Shown: positions 60,493 to 64,000 of the stretch, piece by piece | How positions within the stretch are numbered: position 1 is the stretch's first letter | Layout: every line of letters begins with the position of its first letter | Assembly (NCBI GenBank): GCA_963787895.1 | Contig: CAWBEX010000002.1 | Span: 62,001-126,000, forward strand | Direction of reading: 5' to 3' | Source: Anderseniella sp963787895 | GTDB taxonomy: Bacteria > Pseudomonadota > Alphaproteobacteria > Rhizobiales > Aestuariivirgaceae | Length of the DNA stretch: 64,000 nt | Program-made: the position numbers and the translations under genes | The notes under the pieces: model-generated | Database searches by the model: none | What the model saw: the letters and a program-made list of their open reading frames with translations, nothing else | What the model was told of the DNA's origin: nothing

Positions 60493-60717
60493 TCAGTGGT
60501 GATTGTGAGCGCGATTCGTCACAACTTCATGCAACTCTTTTACTATGGAACTGGCCGTTGTCTGAAATGCAAAAGGCAGCGCCGCGTGGGCCAGTGCAGC
60601 AAGACCTGCCTGAACCAGCTTGAAGCTGAACCAAAGCGCAAAGCGGGCGTGTCCCAGATAGCTTTCGCCAACGGTGGCCGGGTGGTCAATGAATGCTGCG
60701 GTAAATGTGCGGATCAT
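60493..60717 (-). CDS. DUF6356-family small membrane protein
   Basis: This 74-residue protein begins MIRTFTAAFIDHPATVGESY and continues with a hydrophobic segment (FKLVQAGLAALAHAALPFAF), then a His-rich tail (RAHNHH). It matches the small DUF6356 type. ATG at 60717 has GAGGGG upstream. It lies between the amidotransferase gene (15 bases downstream, same strand) and a divergent Lrp-type regulator. Confidence 0.75.
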   Translation of the reverse strand: MIRTFTAAFIDHPATVGESYLGHARFALWFSFKLVQAGLAALAHAALPFAFQTTASSIVKELHEVVTNRAHNHH

Positions 60718-60811
60718 GGTGTTTCCCCTCTTCGGATGATTTGATGGGAACCAGTTTGCCCTGTATATGGCCGAAAGTGCTCCCAAATTTCAACCTCCCG
60801 TGCTAAATTTG

Positions 60812-60826
60812 TGGGAAATTTTCCCA
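60812..60826. promoter_or_regulatory. 15-bp palindrome upstream of the Lrp-type regulator
   Basis: TGGGAAA-T-TTTCCCA is a perfect palindrome with one central base, ending 23 bases before the ATG at 60850. It sits in the divergent promoter gap and is a good candidate for the regulator's own operator. Binding is inferred. Confidence 0.55.
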
Positions 60827-60849
60827 TAAAATCATGTAAGTGAGATCAT

Positions 60850-61308
60850 ATGGACCATACAGACCGGAAAATACTGACGCTCCTTCAGGCTGACGCGAGC
60901 CTCTCCCTCAACGACATCGCAGACAAAGTGCACTTGTCGCGCAATGCCTGCTGGAACCGCATCAGGCAGATGGAAGACAAAGCCATCATAAAGGCCCGTG
61001 TGACCTTGCTCGACCCTGAAAAGCTCAATGTCGGGCTGACCGTCTTCATTACCGTGCGCACCAGCAATCACACCAGCGACTGGCTGGAGCGTTTTCGCGC
61101 GGCTGTGCGCGGCCTGCCGGAAATCATCGGCATATACCGCACCACCGGCGATGTCGATTACCTGCTGCAAGCAGTCGTGCCGAACGTGAAGGCATATGAC
61201 GCGTTATATCAACGGCTCATCTCGAAAGTTGAACTGTCGGATGTGTCTTCCAGCTTTGTCATGGAAGAAATCAAGCGCACCACCGTGTTGCCGCTGGACT
61301 ATGCGTGA
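60850..61308 (+). CDS. Lrp/AsnC-family transcriptional regulator
   Basis: This 152-residue regulator has an N-terminal HTH (MDHTDRKILTLLQADASLSL with NDIADKVHLSRNACWNRIRQ) and a C-terminal RAM effector domain (VGLTVFITVRTSNHTSDWLE to SDVSSSFVMEEIKRTTVLPL). It may control the divergent DUF6356 and amidotransferase genes. A palindrome at 60812-60826 lies in the shared gap. Confidence 0.93.
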   Translation: MDHTDRKILTLLQADASLSLNDIADKVHLSRNACWNRIRQMEDKAIIKARVTLLDPEKLNVGLTVFITVRTSNHTSDWLERFRAAVRGLPEIIGIYRTTGDVDYLLQAVVPNVKAYDALYQRLISKVELSDVSSSFVMEEIKRTTVLPLDYA

Positions 61309-61311
61309 AGC

Positions 61312-62154
61312 TCAGCCTCGCGCACTTGCCCCGTGAGCGCCCAGAAACGCCTTGATGGCGCCCCAGCTTTCGGGTGTCAGCGGGTCAATATGGCCGCTGC
61401 CATTCATCACATGAAATTGCACCGGGCCGGCAAAGGCTTGTGACAACCGCTTGCCCTGTTGAAACGGAATGATCCTGTCGGCAGTACCGTGAAACACAAA
61501 CACCGGCGCTGTGACTTGCGGCGCGTGCTCGGTGGAGCGGAATTGGTCCTTCATCAGCAACTCGACTGGCAGAAACCAGTATTGATTGCGTGCTACGTCG
61601 GCCGCCGATGTGTACGGAGCCTCCAGTATCATCGCCTTGGGTGTGGTGGCGGGGTCTGCCGCCAGTTGAACCGCAATGCCGGTTCCAAGCGATTCACCAA
61701 ACAGCACAACACCAGAGCCGTCCACGCCCTTGCCTTGCAAAAAGCGCAGCGCGGCCTTGCCGTCTTCCAGCAACCCGGCCTCGCTTGGGCTACCGGTAGA
61801 CCCGCCAAATCCACGCCAGCTGATGGCCAGCACGCCAAACCCTTCTCTGGCAAATAACGCAAAACGCTCGTGTCTGTCCGCCAGACTGCCCGCATTGCCA
61901 TGCATGTACAGAATGACCGGCACATCATCATTGGGCCGGGCATAGTACCAGGCCCGCAACATCTCGCCATCTTCAGTGGGGATGGTGACATCGTCAAACC
62001 CGGCAAGCTGATATTGCGCGGCGGGCTCAAACCCCTGCGCCGCACTTGCCTGGGGAAAGTACTGGAACTTGCGCTGCGCGACGTACATGAAGGCAGCCAT
62101 GGCAACATAAGCGACAGAGGCCGCTACAACCGTGAAAACCAGCGCCTGCTTCAC
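61312..62154 (-). CDS. Membrane-anchored alpha/beta hydrolase
   Basis: This is a 280-residue hydrolase. An N-terminal hydrophobic helix (FTVVAASVAYVAMAAFMYVA) anchors it. The catalytic set is HGNAGSLADRHERFA, the nucleophile Ser in LFGESLGTGIAVQLA, a late Asp in VFHGTADRIIPFQQG and His in NGSGHIDPLTP. It is similar to the BEM46/YqkD-type family. Its ATG overlaps the stop of the upstream membrane protein gene by four bases (62151-62154), so the two are coupled. Confidence 0.88.
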   Translation of the reverse strand: MKQALVFTVVAASVAYVAMAAFMYVAQRKFQYFPQASAAQGFEPAAQYQLAGFDDVTIPTEDGEMLRAWYYARPNDDVPVILYMHGNAGSLADRHERFALFAREGFGVLAISWRGFGGSTGSPSEAGLLEDGKAALRFLQGKGVDGSGVVLFGESLGTGIAVQLAADPATTPKAMILEAPYTSAADVARNQYWFLPVELLMKDQFRSTEHAPQVTAPVFVFHGTADRIIPFQQGKRLSQAFAGPVQFHVMNGSGHIDPLTPESWGAIKAFLGAHGASARG

Positions 62155-62927
62155 CCGCGCGAGCCCAATCCGCTACTGCCCGCGAACGCCACAATCAGGC
62201 TCACTGCCGCCGCTACAGCGCCCACACCGATAAACGCGACATTGCCGATCATCACTCCTATGCCGGCAATTGCCGCAGCAGCCGCAGCACCTGATGCAGG
62301 AATGAAACGATCCAGCCGACCCTCTTCCACCGGCAGCACCAGAAATGCCGCAGCAGCAGCACCTGCCATGACACACACCACGCCAAGCAGCACCGGCTGC
62401 CCGATGACAATCAACGTGACAGCCAGCAAAGCGGCCACCGCCAGCACGGCCCCAAACACCTTGTTGGTTACCTGCAATTGCTCCAGTCGAGGTGAAAATC
62501 CGTCGATACGGGCCAGGAAAGCAAGCCCGCAACACGCAGCGAAACTGCCCCCCAGAACCGCCACTGCCATGCCGGCAAGCTTCAGCGTTGATGCAATCCA
62601 GCCCGGATCAAGTCCCACGAAAGATGGGTTGGCCATCCCCGCCACTACAACAATCAGGCCGGCAAGCCCGGCCGCCGCCAGTGCAACCGGCACGATCTGC
62701 CTGGCCTCGCGATGGCTCGCCGCCACACCGCCTGCCGCAGCTGCGGCAAGAGCAACGAGTGCGAACAGGGCGATCTGCAGAAATACAGTTGTCAGGGGAG
62801 CGCCACCGCCCTCGACCAGAACCCGCGCCTGATCAGCAAGGGCTTGCGCCTTTTCAGCAGCTTCAAACGCAGCATCAGCAGCATCCTGTGCGGCACCGGC
62901 TGCTTCTTCGGGTGTCAAACCTGCCAT
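62151..62927 (-). CDS. Multi-pass membrane protein, function unknown
   Basis: This is a 258-residue, very Ala-rich protein. A short N-terminal region with heptad-like Ala repeats (AAGAAQDAADAAFEAAEKAQ) precedes about six hydrophobic helices (for example VFLQIALFALVALAAAAAGG and VFGAVLAVAALLAVTLIVIG). I recognise no family. It is translationally coupled to the hydrolase at 61312 (ATGA). Confidence 0.7.
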   Translation of the reverse strand: MAGLTPEEAAGAAQDAADAAFEAAEKAQALADQARVLVEGGGAPLTTVFLQIALFALVALAAAAAGGVAASHREARQIVPVALAAAGLAGLIVVVAGMANPSFVGLDPGWIASTLKLAGMAVAVLGGSFAACCGLAFLARIDGFSPRLEQLQVTNKVFGAVLAVAALLAVTLIVIGQPVLLGVVCVMAGAAAAAFLVLPVEEGRLDRFIPASGAAAAAAIAGIGVMIGNVAFIGVGAVAAAVSLIVAFAGSSGLGSRG

Positions 62928-63009
62928 AGCGATACAATCTCCCGACAGAGTATTCTACACACGGCTGGCATGTATGGTCAGGTCGGACAGCATGTCGCTG
63001 CCCACCAGA

Positions 63010-63318
63010 TCACCCCATCGACATGGCGGCCAGCAGTGCGAAAACCACCCCGACGATACCGGACAATAGCCAGTTGCCCGAACCAATGCGAGTATCGATG
63101 ATTACGCTGATCAGGCCGATGATCAGACCTGCGAAGCCGAGAAACAGATACAGGCCACCGCTTGGCGCAAATGCAAACACGCAAAGTGAAGTCAATATCA
63201 TGAAACAGGCCAGCCCAAGTGCAACGGAGTATTTCACGAATGCACTGTAGGTTGCTGCGTGGTCGGTATTGCCGGCTGGGTCAAGAACCTCGGCGGTGAA
63301 ACGGTTTTCTCCAGACAT
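63010..63318 (-). CDS. Small membrane protein with COX IV-like (aa3 type) N-terminal motif
   Basis: This 102-residue protein has DHAATYSAFVKYSVALGLAC after a short hydrophilic N-terminus, the motif of bacterial aa3-type cytochrome c oxidase subunit IV. It then has three hydrophobic helices (ILTSLCVFAFAPSG, YLFLGFAGLIIGLISVIID, LLSGIVGVVFALLAAMSMG), more than the single helix usual in that subunit. No oxidase genes are nearby. I would treat the oxidase link as tentative. Confidence 0.6.
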   Translation of the reverse strand: MSGENRFTAEVLDPAGNTDHAATYSAFVKYSVALGLACFMILTSLCVFAFAPSGGLYLFLGFAGLIIGLISVIIDTRIGSGNWLLSGIVGVVFALLAAMSMG

Positions 63319-63669
63319 TGGAAAACGTGCCCCTGAGTACGGAAGTTGTCAAAATCAATTGGCAGTCACCATACGGCGACCCACCCTGAAAAATCAACTT
63401 GCATTAGCACCAATGTGTTTGCCACTGGCATTAACGCCGCACCTTTTCAACAGCTTTGCCAATGCAGGGCGTGTAACAGCATAGGGGTCAGAACCTCTCC
63501 TCTCAACCCGCCTCGGTCTCCGGCGCCACGACTGTGCTGGTAAGGGGTATGCATGAGCAGCGGAGTGACACTTGCAACCAGCCCAACGCCGCTAGTCTGC
63601 TTGCAGTGGCTCCTCTTCCAGACAAGAACTGCCGGTCAGACTGCCCTAAATTCAGCGCCCCCGAATTTG
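63319..63669. other. Gap with no supported gene
   Basis: These 351 bases lie between two minus-strand genes. They contain no ORF with a ribosome site or similarity, no clear hairpin with a T-tract and no repeat that I can support. They may hold the promoter of the COX IV-like gene and the 3' untranslated region of the TupA-like gene. Confidence 0.4.
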
Positions 63670-64000
63670 CTAACTAGCGTATTGAGCCATATGATCCCAC
63701 TGGTCTCCGATATGACTGTCAAAGTCAGGATCCGAGTAGTAAATGGCACCATTTGCAGGGCAGAGTGTCACTTCACCCAGATACACTTTACCTGATTCAG
63801 TCACGTAGTAGTCAACCCGGGCAAACAGCAGGTCACTGGCAATCGCCTCGGCTGCTTCAAGCATGAGTTCAAAGGCGGGCGGGCGATCACAAACCTTGCC
63901 AATCGCAAGGTGCCTGATGCTGACAGGAATGTGCTTGAAATTCCTGTCATAGGCAGTGTGAATTGTCGAGTTGCCCAGATTGCCTTCACGCTCATAGAGA
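63670..64000 (-). CDS. TupA-like ATP-grasp protein (5' end cut by window)
   Basis: At least 110 C-terminal residues are readable from the right edge to the stop at 63670. The segment ASDLLFARVDYYVTESGKVY followed by LGEVTLCPANGAIYYSDPDF is typical of TupA-like ATP-grasp proteins involved in polyglutamyl or cell-envelope polymer and polysaccharide synthesis. The ATP-binding N-terminal domains lie outside the window, so start and length are unknown. Confidence 0.75.
   Translation of the reverse strand, partial: LYEREGNLGNSTIHTAYDRNFKHIPVSIRHLAIGKVCDRPPAFELMLEAAEAIASDLLFARVDYYVTESGKVYLGEVTLCPANGAIYYSDPDFDSHIGDQWDHMAQYAS

Noticed and set aside
1..64000. CRISPR arrays, tRNA and rRNA genes
   Set aside because: I looked for regularly spaced repeats and for tRNA T-loop signatures (GGTTCGAATCC-like) and found none that I could support.

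Overview
The window looks like chromosomal DNA from an alphaproteobacterium, most likely of the order Hyphomicrobiales (Rhizobiales). This rests on protein content and gene order rather than on any rRNA gene: tolQ-ybgC-ruvB-ruvA-ruvC, zapA next to a DUF4164 gene and tkt-pgk-fba, efp-inositol monophosphatase-DUF3147-MotA/OmpA-like pair, ABC exporter-rpmE-DUF1465-DUF1192, a TrcR (DUF1013) gene, and purE-purK near rpsU. The DNA is GC-rich and densely coding on both strands. I see no rRNA, tRNA or CRISPR array.

Layout. 1-3.4 kb: tolQ (cut by the left edge), ybgC, ruvB, ruvA and ruvC on the minus strand, with 4-base ATGA overlaps; ruvA carries a one-base frameshift. 3.7-4.7 kb: a small secreted protein, then fused remnants of IS630 and IS3 transposases. 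4.75-7.7 kb: an amidinotransferase (frameshifted), a 2-oxoglutarate-type oxygenase and a second, convergent amidinotransferase. 7.7-12.6 kb: a class III cyclase/TPR protein, an unknown protein, a flavin monooxygenase and a J-domain protein. 12.8-15.7 kb: amidase, phytanoyl-dioxygenase-like protein, YebC. 16-20.9 kb: YmdB-like phosphoesterase, 5-formyl-THF cyclo-ligase, a GcvT/DmdA-like folate enzyme with a divergent LysR regulator, a probable 6S RNA, zapA and a DUF4164 gene. 21.2-25.5 kb: tkt, pgk, fba. 25.5-34 kb: accessory catabolism and transport (GMC oxidoreductase, a 43-residue membrane peptide, a proline-racemase-family enzyme, ThiE-like, Sel1, GrdB/PrdB-like, LrgAB, TauE, Fe-alcohol dehydrogenase).

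34-48.4 kb: efp, inositol monophosphatase, a MotA/OmpA-like pair, a PatB aminotransferase, a methyltransferase, an ABC exporter (frameshifted), rpmE, DUF1465, DUF1192, quinone oxidoreductase, a Tat-exported cyclase, an RraA-like protein, TrcR and an EamA transporter. 48.5-52.4 kb: two divergent acyl-CoA synthetases. 52.4-54.8 kb: a tyrosine-recombinase-like gene with altered catalytic residues, a tiny secreted protein and a 25-codon ORF behind a perfect Shine-Dalgarno sequence. 54.8-64 kb: FAD oxidoreductase, two divergent DUF465 genes, purE, purK, rpsU, esterase, glutamine amidotransferase, DUF6356, Lrp-type regulator, hydrolase, membrane proteins and a partial TupA-like ATP-grasp protein.

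Most of the window is housekeeping. The parts that most deserve follow-up are the amidinotransferase/oxygenase cluster, the probable 6S RNA at a rearranged zapA-fau locus, the proline-racemase and GrdB-like neighbourhood, the atypical integrase with its nearby repeats, and several very small genes. Three conserved genes (ruvA, the first amidinotransferase, the ABC exporter) each look broken by exactly one extra base, which suggests sequence errors at least as much as real decay.
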